A DNA stretch of 39,695 nucleotides from Pannonibacter carbonis (GCF_003012935.1 NZ_PUDR01000024.1:1-39695); one strand, 5' to 3'; positions 1-8,426 are shown, counted from the first letter of the stretch. The notes: generated by a model not told the origin, from the sequence alone. Translations and numbers: made by a program.

Positions 1-162
1 GCTGTGGATCCTCACGCTTGGCTGAGCTCAACCCTCAGTGCCGTCGCCAACGGCCATCAGCAGGGTAAGGTCGTTGAACTGCTTCCATGGAACTTCGCTG
101 CAGAGGTGTGACCGGCACACCGCTTACACTGCAGAAACCAACGCAGTCATATGGTTACTGGG

Positions 163-180
163 CTCCTGCCTGCGCAGGAG
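163..180. repeat. Short REP-like palindrome
   Basis: CTCCTGC, a four-base loop, then GCAGGAG. Its flanks (ACTGGG on one side, CGACGAAG on the other) resemble small palindromic intergenic repeats common in alphaproteobacteria. Only this one copy is seen in the window, so repeat status is inferred from general knowledge. Confidence 0.4.
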
Positions 181-210
181 CGACGAAGGGGGAGGGTTTT
201 TGTGGGGGAA

Positions 211-420
211 GCAGAGGCCTCAGACGAGGCAAACAAGGAAGGCGGCCGGCGGGACGCTGACTACACGAGGAGGCCACTCATCGGGCAGCATCCCACCGGC
301 CTTTTCCCCACGGACCCAGGAGATGCGGCGGACCCAGGCACTCCGTAGGGTTATCGATGCACGGCCCGGCAGGAAAAGCGATCCGTCTTTCCGGCGGCAC
401 TCCGTGTGCATTCGATGTCG
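211..420 (-). ncRNA. Candidate structured RNA downstream of divK
   Basis: Read on the minus strand the stretch folds into four consecutive stems. P1: AUCGA-UGCA-CGG pairs with CCG-UGCA-UCGAU (about 416 to 351) and encloses GGAAAG/CUUUUCC. P2: CCUACGGA pairs fully with UCCGUGGG (about 348 to 305). P3: GGCCGGUGGGAUGCUG pairs with CAGCGUCCCGCCGGCC (about 301 to 244), with an inner AUGAG/CUCGU. P4: GCCUC-GUCU-GAGGC (230 to 217). In P3 the imperfect positions are G-U on the minus strand but A-C on the plus strand, which points to minus-strand transcription. I do not recognise it as RNase P RNA, SRP RNA or tmRNA; a 6S-like RNA cannot be excluded. Ends are approximate. Confidence 0.45.
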
Positions 421-578
421 CCCGCACGTTATCTGAGGCGGTTCGGGAATCAACACAAGACCAGGCCCCGGCGACAACTGTCGTGGGACTTAGTAAATCT
501 GTAACCTTAACGGGGATGTCGCCGGAATGCTCCGCATGACGACACCGGGACGCCGGAATGACTGGCCAGGCCGGCCCT

Positions 579-950
579 TCAGGCGTCGCCGAGATAGGAG
601 CGGACGGTTTCCAGGAACTTGGCGACCGAGATCGGCTTGGAGATATAGGCCTCGCAGCCGCCCTGGCGGATGCGCTCCTCGTCGCCCTTCATGGCGAAAG
701 CCGTAACGGCAATCACCGGAATGGTGCTGAGTTCGTCGTCTTCCTTGATCCACTTGGTCACTTCCAGGCCCGAGACCTCGGGCAACTGGATGTCCATGAG
801 GATCAGGTCCGGACGGTGGGTCCGGGCGAGATTCAGGGCTTCAATGCCCGTCCGGGTCTGCAAGGTGTCATACCCATGCGCCTCCAGAAGGTCATGAAAG
901 AGCTTCATGTTGAGCTCGTTGTCTTCGACGATCAGCACGGTCTTTGCCAT
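579..950 (-). CDS. divK: Single-domain response regulator DivK
   Basis: A stand-alone receiver domain of 123 residues, nearly identical in layout to Caulobacter DivK, which is phosphorylated by DivJ, dephosphorylated by PleC and controls cell-cycle progress through the DivL-CckA-CtrA pathway. The acidic pocket E9/D10, phosphoacceptor D53 in [11 protein letters not shown]83 and K105 (in YISKP) are all visible. There is no output domain. In many relatives pleD follows divK; here the downstream side (below 579) instead carries a folded, gene-free stretch. It is divergent from the DUF3572 gene, with a 139-bp gap that should hold both promoters; I see no clear CtrA site there. The family match is strong over the full length. 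Confidence 0.95.
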   Translation of the reverse strand: MAKTVLIVEDNELNMKLFHDLLEAHGYDTLQTRTGIEALNLARTHRPDLILMDIQLPEVSGLEVTKWIKEDDELSTIPVIAVTAFAMKGDEERIRQGGCEAYISKPISVAKFLETVRSYLGDA

Positions 951-1089
951 GAATGCTGCCTTTTGCCGGAACCGGCCGGATGTCTGGAGGAACCGCAGAC
1001 TGGCACGCCCTGAGGACAGGCATGCACAAGCCCCTCGCTTGAGTTAGGAAGATGGTAGCGCGGAATCGTTTCAGAAAGGCAAAAATGCA

Positions 1090-1389
1090 ATGACAAGTCG
1101 TCCGATCAAGACGATGACCTTTGAAAAGGCAGAGGAAATCGCAACTGACGTGTTGCTGCACCTGGTTCGCGAGCCCGAACTGGTCGGCCGCTTCCTTGCT
1201 GTCTCGGGGATTGGCCCGGAATCGATTCGAAGCGCTGCCACCGAGCCGGGGTTTCTCGCCGGTGTCCTGGAATTCATGATGGGGGATGAACCGCTGCTGC
1301 TCGCCTATTGCGAGAACTCCGGATTGCGCCCGACGATGATCGCCGCTGCCCGGTTTGCGCTGGTGGGGGATGACCATTTCGATGTCTGA
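1090..1389 (+). CDS. DUF3572 family protein
   Basis: A 99-residue, mostly helical protein without signal or membrane segment. Its sequence pattern (FEKAEEIATDVLLHL near the N terminus, then GRFLAVSG, EFMMGDEPLLLAYC and a C-terminal PTMIAAARFALVG) fits DUF3572, a small alphaproteobacterial family with no known function. Divergent placement against divK is common in Hyphomicrobiales. Its last codons overlap the start of the next gene (ATG at 1382, stop at 1387-1389), so the two are probably translated together. No function can be assigned from sequence. Confidence 0.8.
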   Translation: MTSRPIKTMTFEKAEEIATDVLLHLVREPELVGRFLAVSGIGPESIRSAATEPGFLAGVLEFMMGDEPLLLAYCENSGLRPTMIAAARFALVGDDHFDV

Positions 1390-2056
1390 TTTGCACGCCC
1401 CTGCCCGCGAAGTGCTGGACCAGATCGCCGCCCTGCCCGCGACCAGCGGCCGCCCGCTGGTCATCTGCGATGTCGACGAGGTGGTGTTCCACATGATCGC
1501 GCATCTGGAGACATTCCTCGCTGCGCGCGACATGGGCTTCCTGCGCCATGCCTATCAGTTGACCGGCAACATTGCCCGCAAGGACAGCGACACGCCGATA
1601 GGCCAGGACGAGGTGCGCCGCATACTGCTCGAGTTCTTTGCCGAGACCAGCGACAAACAGCGCCCGGTGGACGGCGCTGCGACAGCCCTTGAGCGTCTCT
1701 CGGCTGACTGTGAGGTGATCTTCCTGACCAACCTGCCCGGCAGCGCCAACAAGCCCGCGCGCGAGCGTCTGCTCGCCCACCACGGCATGCCTTATCCGGT
1801 GGTCACCAACTCAGGTCCCAAGGGCGGAGCTGCCGCAGCCCTCTCCGCCGGGCGCGGCCGGCCCGTGGTCTTCATCGACGACAGCCCGCAGAACCTGAAA
1901 TCCGTCAATCTGTGCCTGCCGGAAACTCATCTGGTCCAGTTCGTCGCCGATGACCGCTTTCGCGCTGCCATCGATCCGCTACCCGCCGTCGGGCTCTTGA
2001 CAGGAGACTGGCAGGAGACAAGCGCTCATATCCTGACTATCCTCAAGCGGAGCTAA
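1382..2056 (+). CDS. HAD superfamily hydrolase
   Basis: A 224-residue protein with the motifs of the haloacid-dehalogenase fold: motif I VICDVDEVV (nucleophile Asp and second Asp), motif II FLTNLP with Thr, the Lys of GPKGG (motif III) and FIDDSPQN (motif IV). Such enzymes are usually phosphatases acting on small phosphorylated metabolites; the substrate here is unknown. The start overlaps the stop of the DUF3572 gene; an in-frame ATG at 1370 would add four residues. The gene precedes dinB by 57 bp in the same direction, so the three may share a transcript. Confidence 0.8.
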   Translation: MSDLHAPAREVLDQIAALPATSGRPLVICDVDEVVFHMIAHLETFLAARDMGFLRHAYQLTGNIARKDSDTPIGQDEVRRILLEFFAETSDKQRPVDGAATALERLSADCEVIFLTNLPGSANKPARERLLAHHGMPYPVVTNSGPKGGAAAALSAGRGRPVVFIDDSPQNLKSVNLCLPETHLVQFVADDRFRAAIDPLPAVGLLTGDWQETSAHILTILKRS

Positions 2057-2113
2057 GCCGGCTCCATGCCGCAGGGGCGGCCGCAGGACAGGCCCTGAGG
2101 TCTGGAGGATCCC

Positions 2114-3418
2114 ATGTGCAACACCGCAGACCGGGCGCCTGCGATCCGCAGCCTGTGCCGGGACTGCGGTGCGCGCTTTGCCGCCGACCGCACACGCTGC
2201 CCGCAGTGTGGCAGCCCGCGCCTTGTTGCCCATTCCGAGTTCGACAGCCTACCAATCGCCCATGTCGACTGCGATGCCTTCTTTGCCTCGGTGGAAAAGC
2301 GCGACAACCCTGCGCTGGCCGATCTGCCGGTGATCGTCGGCGGCGGCACGCGCGGGGTGGTCTCCACCTGCTGCTATATTGCCCGCATCCACGGGGTGCG
2401 CTCGGCCATGCCGATGTTCAAGGCGCTGGAGGCCTGCCCGCAAGCGGTGGTGATCAAGCCGGACCTGGCGAAATACTCCGCCGTTGGCCGCCAGATCCGC
2501 GAGCGCATGCTGGCGCTGACGCCGCTGGTCGAGCCGCTGTCGATTGACGAGGCCTTCCTGGACCTCACCGGAACCGAACGGCTGCACCAGGCCAGTCCGG
2601 GCGAGGTGATGGCCCGGTTTGCCCGCGAGATCGAGCGGGACATCGGCATTACCGTGTCAGTTGGCCTAGCACCAAACAAGTTCCTCGCCAAGATTGCCTC
2701 GGAACTCGACAAGCCACGCGGCTTCGCGGTGATCGGCAAGGCGGAAGCCGCAACCTTTCTGGCGGAGCGATCCGTCAGCGTGATCTGGGGTGTCGGCAAG
2801 GTGTTCCAGGCACGGCTCGCCGCAGACGGCCTGACCACCATCGGACACCTGCAAAAGATGGATCCGACGGACCTGATCCGGCGCTATGGCAGCATGGGCA
2901 TCCGGCTGGCCAAACTCTGCCGGGGAGAGGACGACCGTCATGTCACGCCCAGCCGGCCGGCCAAGAGCGTCAGCGCGGAAACGACGTTCAACTCCGACCT
3001 GTCCGGCCTTGCCGACCTGCGACCCGTGCTGCGCGACCTTGCCGAGAAAGTGGCTCGCCGGCTGAAGGCTTCCGATCTGGCCGGGCGTACGGTGACGCTG
3101 AAGCTGAAGACGTCCCGGTTCCGCCTGATCACGCGGTCGCGCCAGCTGGCCGATCCGACCCACCTCGCCGACCGCATCTTTCGCCTCGGCGATGACCTGC
3201 TGGCCGATGTGGCGCGGGGCGAGGCCTTCCGCCTGATCGGCATCGGCGTCAGTGACTTGAGCTCCGGGGCAACAGCCGATCCGGCGGACCTCGTCGACGA
3301 GGAGGCCGGTCGCCGCGCCAGGGCGGAGGAGGCGATGGACAAGGTGCGCGAGAAATTCGGCAAGGCCGCCGTCGAAACCGGACTGGTGCATGCGGCAAGA
3401 CCGCGGGGACGGACCTGA
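2114..3418 (+). CDS. dinB: DNA polymerase IV (Y family) with N-terminal zinc finger
   Basis: Translesion polymerase of 434 residues. Residues 15-32 carry two CxxC pairs (CRDC and CPQC), an added zinc-ribbon-like N terminus not present in E. coli DinB. The polymerase core follows: [13 protein letters not shown] (catalytic D52, steric gate F57) and SIDEAFLD (D145/E146). Then come the thumb (helix-hairpin-helix, [13 protein letters not shown]) and the little-finger domain (AETTF to about residue 400). I see no obvious beta-clamp motif at the C terminus, which ends in basic residues. It follows the HAD gene by 57 bp; no LexA box is evident in that gap. It copies past damaged template bases in the cytoplasm. 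Confidence 0.95.
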   Translation: MCNTADRAPAIRSLCRDCGARFAADRTRCPQCGSPRLVAHSEFDSLPIAHVDCDAFFASVEKRDNPALADLPVIVGGGTRGVVSTCCYIARIHGVRSAMPMFKALEACPQAVVIKPDLAKYSAVGRQIRERMLALTPLVEPLSIDEAFLDLTGTERLHQASPGEVMARFAREIERDIGITVSVGLAPNKFLAKIASELDKPRGFAVIGKAEAATFLAERSVSVIWGVGKVFQARLAADGLTTIGHLQKMDPTDLIRRYGSMGIRLAKLCRGEDDRHVTPSRPAKSVSAETTFNSDLSGLADLRPVLRDLAEKVARRLKASDLAGRTVTLKLKTSRFRLITRSRQLADPTHLADRIFRLGDDLLADVARGEAFRLIGIGVSDLSSGATADPADLVDEEAGRRARAEEAMDKVREKFGKAAVETGLVHAARPRGRT

Positions 3419-3455
3419 GGCACCAGGACACGCAGGGGCTCTGCGTCTTCTGCCG

Positions 3456-3561
3456 TGATCATCGCCGCCCCCGTGCGGGGATCAACGCAAGCCGGCAGCC
3501 CCGGCAAACGAAGCGCATCGTAGCCGTCGAGGCCGAATGGATCCCCGCACCAGGCGGGGAT
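3456..3561. repeat. Pair of REP-like palindromes downstream of dinB
   Basis: Two GC-rich palindromes about 70 bp apart: one centred on CCCCG-tg-CGGGG (3469-3480) flanked by TGATC/ATCA, and one with ATCCCCGC, five bases, GCGGGGAT (3541-3561). The second has the same core as the element at 39413-39433 near the other end of the window. Paired REP elements between convergent genes (dinB and eipB) may help transcript ends; that role is inferred. Confidence 0.7.
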
Positions 3562-3655
3562 GACTGCAGAGGGGGCTGTCGTCGCAAAAGTTTGCGGACC
3601 GGAGCTGCCAAGGCGCGGAGCGAACGCGCTAGAGATGGCCGCGAACCTCGTCCCC

Positions 3656-4513
3656 TTACTGGCAGTCGGTCATCGGGTAGACGACGAGATCCTTCAGCTG
3701 GCCCTCGATCTTGAAATCGCCATAGTCGAGCATAAGCCGACGGGTGACGCCGTTTTCATACAGAAGAAAACTGATCTGGTAGACCGGCGTAACCTCGCCG
3801 CCCTGGTCCAGCTTCGGGTCGAAATAGGCAATGGTGACCGGCCAGCGGTTCGCCGCGCCAATGCGCTCGACGGCATCCGCAGTGTCTTCTCCCGCGCTGT
3901 CTGCGCCGGACTGGGTCGCTCCGATGACGGCCGACGTGGCATAAACCTTGTCGCCGGTCTCCGCGCCGTCAAACACCTGGGCTTCGAAGAAGGACTGCCC
4001 CTTGTTGGCAGCGCTAATCATGGCCTTCAGATGCGAGATCGGGAAATAGACATCGCCGTTGATGTCGACCTTCTTTTCCTCCGGCTTGACGAGACCGATC
4101 TTCAGCTTGTCCTTGGACCCTTGTGCCGTACCCCGGGTTTCCTCGCTGAGGTCCTGGTCGATATAGGTCTGGGACAGGAACTGATAGCGGCCGGACTGCG
4201 GCTCCTCGAAGGACGACGTGCGCAGGTCCGTCACCTGCGCCAGACCGCTTTCATCCTCGAAGCGGCTGACAAAGCGGAACGTCACGCTGTAGCCATCACA
4301 GGAGTTGCCGGAAAATTCGTAGACCATGCGACCGCTCAGCGCTGCGATGCCCGTGCCCTCTGCAGCCTCGCCGAGCTTCATGTCATAGATCGCCCGATGC
4401 GGCATGAGCGGCACGCCGGCAGCCTCTGCAGCAGCCATCCCGAAAACAGCAAGGCCCATGCCAAGGACGGCGGCGACGGACAGCGCACGAAACGACGCTG
4501 CAAATGCGGACAT
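3656..4513 (-). CDS. eipB: EipB/DUF1849 periplasmic cell-envelope integrity protein
   Basis: A 285-residue secreted protein. Start ATG at 4513 follows a GGGAG ribosome site; the longer frame up to 4711 has no support. Residues 1-33 form a signal peptide (hydrophobic VAAVLGMGLAVFGMAAAEAA). The mature part matches DUF1849, founded by Brucella EipB, a beta-spiral periplasmic protein needed for envelope integrity. The two conserved cysteines that form its disulfide are present: C72 in GNSCDGYSV and C284 in the terminal MTDCQ. Length agrees with the family (about 280). It is convergent with dinB and divergent from the RidA-family gene. Confidence 0.9.
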   Translation of the reverse strand: MSAFAASFRALSVAAVLGMGLAVFGMAAAEAAGVPLMPHRAIYDMKLGEAAEGTGIAALSGRMVYEFSGNSCDGYSVTFRFVSRFEDESGLAQVTDLRTSSFEEPQSGRYQFLSQTYIDQDLSEETRGTAQGSKDKLKIGLVKPEEKKVDINGDVYFPISHLKAMISAANKGQSFFEAQVFDGAETGDKVYATSAVIGATQSGADSAGEDTADAVERIGAANRWPVTIAYFDPKLDQGGEVTPVYQISFLLYENGVTRRLMLDYGDFKIEGQLKDLVVYPMTDCQ

Positions 4514-4770
4514 GGACAGGCTCCCAGGATCAGGCCAGATACGCGGCCACCAATCTGTCTTCCCTAGCACATTCCCGGGCCATCGTGGCAAGTCCGATGG
4601 CAATTCCCCCAGCCGGCGAAGCACTGTGCGGCCAGGCCGCAGAAATGCCATGGCAAGAGGCGGGGCGGCGGCGGTTTTGGCCTTGCCCGCCTTCCGGATT
4701 CCGGGCATCAAGACCTCGGTTCCGCCCCCGGTTGCCCTTCGGGCTCCAGCCTTTTGAACAGGATGATATC

Positions 4771-5235
4771 ATGTCTGAATCGATTGAAGCGCGCCTCGCC
4801 GCCCTTGGCGTTTCCCTGCCGACCCCGGCCGCCCCGCAGGCCAACTATGTGCCAGTCGTGCGCACCGGCAACCTGCTGTTCGTCTCCGGCCAGATCCCCA
4901 TCGGCCCGAATGGCATCGAGTTCGTCGGCAAGGTCGGCCAGGAGTTCGGCATCGACGAAGGCCGCGCTTGCGCCCGCCTGTGCGGCATCAACATCATCGC
5001 CCAGGCCAAGGCTGCCATCGGCGACCTGGAAAAGGTCGTGCGCATCGTCAAGCTCGTCGGCATGGTCAACTCCACGCCGGACTTCACCGACCAGCCGAAG
5101 GTGATCAACGGCTGCTCCGACTTCCTCGTCGACGTGTTCGGCGACAAGGGCCGTCACGCCCGCTCCGCCGTTTCCGTTGCCTCGCTGCCCTTCGGCGTCG
5201 CCGTCGAAATCGAAGCGGTCATCGAAGTCGCCTGA
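4771..5235 (+). CDS. RidA family protein (YjgF endoribonuclease-like subfamily)
   Basis: A 154-residue cytoplasmic protein of the Rid family. The start is ATG at 4771, preceded by AGGAT; upstream in-frame codons lack support. Conserved signature GRHARSAVSVASLPFGVAVE holds the key Arg (R131) and Glu (E147), matching the residues that bind enamine/imine intermediates in RidA; family members deaminate reactive 2-aminoacrylate-type compounds. It belongs to the longer (about 150 residues) subfamily sometimes annotated as L-PSP endoribonuclease, so the activity may differ from E. coli RidA. It lies 107 bp before the phosphodiesterase gene on the same strand. Confidence 0.85.
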   Translation: MSESIEARLAALGVSLPTPAAPQANYVPVVRTGNLLFVSGQIPIGPNGIEFVGKVGQEFGIDEGRACARLCGINIIAQAKAAIGDLEKVVRIVKLVGMVNSTPDFTDQPKVINGCSDFLVDVFGDKGRHARSAVSVASLPFGVAVEIEAVIEVA

Positions 5236-5342
5236 CAGACACGAGGGGCAGTGGCCAGTGCCGCTGCCCCACACCGCGCGCGCCGTCCTGTCCGTGCGCT
5301 ACGCCTCGCTCCCCTCCCCCGCCGCCCCATCGGATCCCCGTC

Positions 5343-6104
5343 ATGACCGACACGTCCTGGATTGTCGCCCGCCCGATTGCCCATCGCGGCTTCCACACCG
5401 CCGCCGCCGGCATCATTGAAAACAGCCCGACCGCCATCGCCGAGGCCATCTCGCGCAATTACGCCATCGAGGTGGACCTGCAGGAAACCGCCGACGGCCG
5501 CGCCATCGTCTTCCATGATGACGACCTGGACCGGCTGGCCGATGCCAGCGGCCCCGTGATTGCCCGCACTGCCAGCGACCTGGTCGCCATCCGCATGAAG
5601 TCGGGCACGGACCGGTTGTGGCTGTTCGAAGAGCTGCTGGAGCAGGTCGCCGGCCGCGTCACGCTGGTGGTCGAGGTCAAGTCGCTGAACAAGGCCGATG
5701 CTCAGGCCGCTTTTGTTCACCGCATCTGCGACATTGTGCGAGGCTACAAGGGCCCGCTGGTGCTGAAGTCCTTCGATCCGGACATGCTGTCGGTGATGCG
5801 CGCCTATGCGCCCGAGATCCCGCGCGGCATCGTCGCCGATCGCACGCCGAACGAGGGCGAATACCGCAAGCTGACGCGCATGGACCGCTTCATCATGCGC
5901 CACCTGCTGCATTTCCCGCGCACCCGGCCGCATTTCATTTCCTACCATTACAAGGACCTGCCGATGGCTGGCCCGAGCCTCTTGCGCAAGGTCTTCGGTC
6001 TGCCGATCATGACCTGGACGCTGCGCAACCCGGCCGACAAGGCCCGCGCGCTCGCCCATGCCGACCAGATCATTTTTGAAGGTTTCGAGGCGGATCAGGT
6101 CTGA
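5343..6104 (+). CDS. Glycerophosphodiester phosphodiesterase
   Basis: A 253-residue TIM-barrel enzyme. The GDPD signature is complete: AHRGFH near residue 14 (catalytic H14, R15), the E27-N28 metal and phosphate-binding pair, EVDLQETADG (E43, D45) and FHDDDLDRL with catalytic H58, followed by VVEVKS and the C-terminal TWTLRNPADK and DQIIFEGF. It hydrolyses glycerophosphodiesters to glycerol-3-phosphate and an alcohol, with a divalent metal. No signal peptide is seen, so it is cytosolic, unlike periplasmic GlpQ. The RidA-family gene precedes it on the same strand; an operon is plausible but unproven. Confidence 0.9.
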   Translation: MTDTSWIVARPIAHRGFHTAAAGIIENSPTAIAEAISRNYAIEVDLQETADGRAIVFHDDDLDRLADASGPVIARTASDLVAIRMKSGTDRLWLFEELLEQVAGRVTLVVEVKSLNKADAQAAFVHRICDIVRGYKGPLVLKSFDPDMLSVMRAYAPEIPRGIVADRTPNEGEYRKLTRMDRFIMRHLLHFPRTRPHFISYHYKDLPMAGPSLLRKVFGLPIMTWTLRNPADKARALAHADQIIFEGFEADQV

Positions 6105-6170
6105 GGCGAGAAGCAGACGACACAGTTGTCGCGCTGTCCGGTGCTGGTTCGCAGCATCTAACGCCCTTTC

Positions 6171-6280
6171 CGCGCTGTCCCGGCCTTGTGCCGGGACCTG
6201 TTCTTGGGGGGTTGCCGAACGAACGGTCGATAGCCCGGACGGGCCTGACAGGTCCCGGCTCGAGGCCGGGACGGCGCGGA
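6171..6280. repeat. REP pair, GTCCCGGC type (copy 1)
   Basis: Two inverted arms, CTGTCCCGGCcttgtGCCGGGACC and GGTCCCGGCtcgagGCCGGGACG, separated by about 60 bp, fill most of the 305-bp gap between the phosphodiesterase and acyltransferase genes (6105-6409). Each arm is a hairpin on its own and the two arms are inverted copies of each other. A second pair of the same kind lies at 10488-10595. Nothing else is seen in this gap. Confidence 0.8.
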
Positions 6281-6409
6281 AAATGGCACGGCCTGGACGA
6301 TCAAAGCCCCCTTGCGGCGGCAGGGCAGTGATCTACCTTCTCACAGGAACTGTCATCCAGCCGCTGAGCCATGGCTCTCCCGCCCGGCCATTCAAAGGGT
6401 CCAATCCTC

Positions 6410-7711
6410 ATGAGCGCCACACCGCCTCCGGCTGACGACTGCAAAGCTGCGGTCTCCGACATCGAGGGCAGCGGCGCGAAGGGCAGCGGCCCGATGGTGA
6501 CCGAGGCGCGGCTGCGCATCCTGAACAGCCTGTCGGAGATCGGGGCCGAGGTCTGGGACGGGCTCGCCAATCCGACTTTTGCCCTCAATGGCGATGGCAG
6601 CTTGAGCCCGCGCGTGCGGCTCGATGGCGCGGAAGCCGAACCCTACAATCCCTTTCTTGCGCACGGCTTTCTGGAGGCTCTGGAGGCGTCCGGCTGTGTC
6701 GGCGGGCGCACAGGCTGGATCCCGCGTCATATGGTGCTGGAGGACACGGAAGGCTCCGTCCTTGGCGCCGTGCCGGCCTATCTCAAGACCCATTCGCAGG
6801 GCGAGTATGTCTTTGACCACGGCTGGGCCGAGGCCTTTCACCGGGCCGGCGGCAGCTACTATCCGAAGCTGCAGGTCTCCGTGCCCTTCACGCCGGCGAC
6901 CGGGCGACGCTTTCTGACCTCGCCGCTGCATGACCGCGACAGCCTGACGGCGGCACTGGCCGATGGCCTGGTGGAGGTGTGCAAGCTGTCGGAGGCCTCC
7001 TCCGTCCATGCCACGTTCCTGACCGAGCCGGAATGGACCCTGCTGGGAACCGAGGGCTACCTGCAGCGCACGGACCAGCAGTTCCATTGGCTCAACCGGG
7101 ATTATGCCAGCTTCGAGGCCTTTCTGGAGGATCTCGCCTCACGCAAGCGCAAGACGATCCGCAAGGAGCGGCGCGAAGCGCTGGAAAACGGCATCTCCAT
7201 CGAGTGGCTGACCGGCAGCGATATTACGGAAGCGCATTGGGACGCGTTCTTCGCCTTCTACATGGACACAGGCTCGCGCAAGTGGGGCCGGCCCTATCTC
7301 AACCGGACGTTCTTCTCGCGGATCGGCGAGCGGATGGCCGGGCGCATCCTCTTGGTGATGGCCAAGCGCGACGGGCGCTACATTGCCGGAGCAATCAACT
7401 TCATCGGCTCGGACACGCTCTATGGCCGCAACTGGGGCTGCATCGAGCATCACCCCTTTCTGCATTTCGAGGTCTGCTACTATCAGGCCATCGACTTTGC
7501 CATCGCGAAAGGCCTGAAAGTCGTCGAGGCCGGAGCCCAGGGCGAACACAAGCTGGCGCGCGGTTACCTGCCGGTGCTGACCCGGTCGGCCCACTGGATC
7601 GCCCATCCGGGCCTCCGGCACGCGGTCGCCGACTATCTGGAGCGGGAACGGGCCGCGGTGGCAACGGAGGCCGAGATGCTCGCAGACCTCGCGCCTTTCA
7701 GGAAAACATGA
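6410..7711 (+). CDS. Predicted N-acyltransferase (COG3146, GNAT/FemAB-like fold)
   Basis: A 433-residue cytoplasmic protein of the COG3146 (formerly DUF482) family. Hallmarks are the N-terminal YNPFLAHGFLEALE block, the DHGWAEAFHRAG region, RKRKTIRKERREA, and the C-terminal HHPFLHFEVCYYQAIDFA with GAQGEHKLARGYLP, all typical of this family. The fold is that of peptidoglycan-type FemAB/GNAT acyltransferases, but the substrate is unknown. I start at ATG 6410 behind AGGGT; an ATG at 6371 would add 13 residues. A possible 41-residue frame (7708-7833) overlaps its stop by ATGA. Confidence 0.8.
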   Translation: MSATPPPADDCKAAVSDIEGSGAKGSGPMVTEARLRILNSLSEIGAEVWDGLANPTFALNGDGSLSPRVRLDGAEAEPYNPFLAHGFLEALEASGCVGGRTGWIPRHMVLEDTEGSVLGAVPAYLKTHSQGEYVFDHGWAEAFHRAGGSYYPKLQVSVPFTPATGRRFLTSPLHDRDSLTAALADGLVEVCKLSEASSVHATFLTEPEWTLLGTEGYLQRTDQQFHWLNRDYASFEAFLEDLASRKRKTIRKERREALENGISIEWLTGSDITEAHWDAFFAFYMDTGSRKWGRPYLNRTFFSRIGERMAGRILLVMAKRDGRYIAGAINFIGSDTLYGRNWGCIEHHPFLHFEVCYYQAIDFAIAKGLKVVEAGAQGEHKLARGYLPVLTRSAHWIAHPGLRHAVADYLERERAAVATEAEMLADLAPFRKT

Positions 7712-7833
7712 AGCAATTCATTTACCTGGCGAACAGATCACCGCAACCGATTCGAATGACTCGTCTTTGTGCCGCAATCAAACACCGCTATCAGCTTGCT
7801 GTTGCAGTCCGGCAGGACGTGAAGCTAGGCTAA
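7708..7833 (+). CDS. Possible 41-residue basic peptide coupled to the acyltransferase gene
   Basis: A short frame starts at the ATG that overlaps the previous gene's stop (ATGA) and has AGGA five bases upstream, so it would be translated by coupling. The peptide begins MKQFIYLANRSP and is rich in basic residues, with no membrane segment. Codon use (AGA, CGA, TTT-like picks) is less biased than in the neighbours, and I recognise no family. It may simply be a chance frame in the 158-bp gap before the HIT gene. Confidence 0.3.
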   Translation: MKQFIYLANRSPQPIRMTRLCAAIKHRYQLAVAVRQDVKLG

Positions 7834-7869
7834 GGAGCAACACCTTCTCCCCTGTCACCGGAGCATTTG

Positions 7870-8307
7870 ATGTCCGCACCCGCCACCACCGCCTATGATG
7901 CCGGCAACATCTTCGCCAAGATCCTGCGCGGCGAACTGCCGAGCCATACCGTCTATGAAGATGCCAAGACGATCGTCATCATGGACATCATGCCGCGCGG
8001 TGACGGCCATGTGCTGGTGATCCCGAAAGCGCCCTCGCGCAACATTCTCGATATCGCGGAAGACGACCTCTTTGCCACCATGGCGACCGTCAAGAAGATG
8101 GCCCATGCCGTGATCAAGGCCTTCGACGCTGACGGAACGACGATCCAGCAGTTCTCGGAGTCTGCCGGCGGCCAGGTGGTGTTCCACACCCACTTCCACG
8201 TGATCCCGCGCTTCAAGGGCGTCGCGCTCGCCCCGCATGCCAGCGGCATGGCGGACAACGCCGTGCTGGCCGCCAATGCCCAGAAGATCCGCGCCGCTCT
8301 GGCCTGA
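7870..8307 (+). CDS. HIT (histidine triad) family protein
   Basis: A 145-residue HINT/Hit-type protein. The N-terminal IFAKILRGELPSHTVYED and GHVLVIPK blocks and the C-terminal triad FHTHFHVIPR (H106, H108, H110; H108 the expected nucleophile) match the branch that hydrolyses nucleoside phosphoramidates such as AMP-lysine. It probably acts as a cytosolic dimer. The start is ATG at 7870; a TTG three bases earlier is the only alternative. It is followed by a REP element and a convergent glutathione transferase gene. Confidence 0.9.
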   Translation: MSAPATTAYDAGNIFAKILRGELPSHTVYEDAKTIVIMDIMPRGDGHVLVIPKAPSRNILDIAEDDLFATMATVKKMAHAVIKAFDADGTTIQQFSESAGGQVVFHTHFHVIPRFKGVALAPHASGMADNAVLAANAQKIRAALA

Positions 8308-8376
8308 TGCGACGACGGACCGGGCGCAGCGAAGCCGAGCGCCCGGGCTTTCCGGATACAATCGGTTGCAGTATCG

Positions 8377-8426
8377 AGACCTCGACTCTCCGATCCCGGC
8401 TCGGCGCTTCGCTTGGCCGGGATGAC
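8377..8426. repeat. Intergenic repeat (CTCTCCGATCCCGGCTC type)
   Basis: A roughly 50-bp element, starting with CTCGACTCTCCG and ending in GGCCGGGATGAC, that recurs at 10682-10728 in inverted orientation (one or two changes) and in a diverged form at 10766-10816. Its ends are self-complementary (ATCCCGGC and GCCGGGAT). It sits between the convergent HIT and glutathione transferase genes. Confidence 0.75.

Larger units (their letters stand above)
1..578. other. Gene-free left end
   Basis: No reading frame here has a convincing start, ribosome site or family match. The stretch holds a short palindrome at 163-180 and a run of four hairpins at about 211-420 (separate entries). All of it lies downstream of the minus-strand divK gene. 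A short minus-strand frame near 36-105 ends in residues FNDLTLLMAVGDGTEG and looks faintly protein-like, but it has no start and is not called. Confidence 0.6.

Noticed and set aside
38-477. Short frames on both strands at the left end, including one ending in KAGGMLPDEWPPRVV
   Set aside because: They have no ribosome sites, overlap each other, and cross the folded RNA candidate; the minus-strand one is better explained as translation of a structured RNA.
3560-4567. A 335-codon plus-strand frame opposite eipB
   Set aside because: Antisense shadow; eipB has a signal peptide, paired cysteines and a ribosome site.
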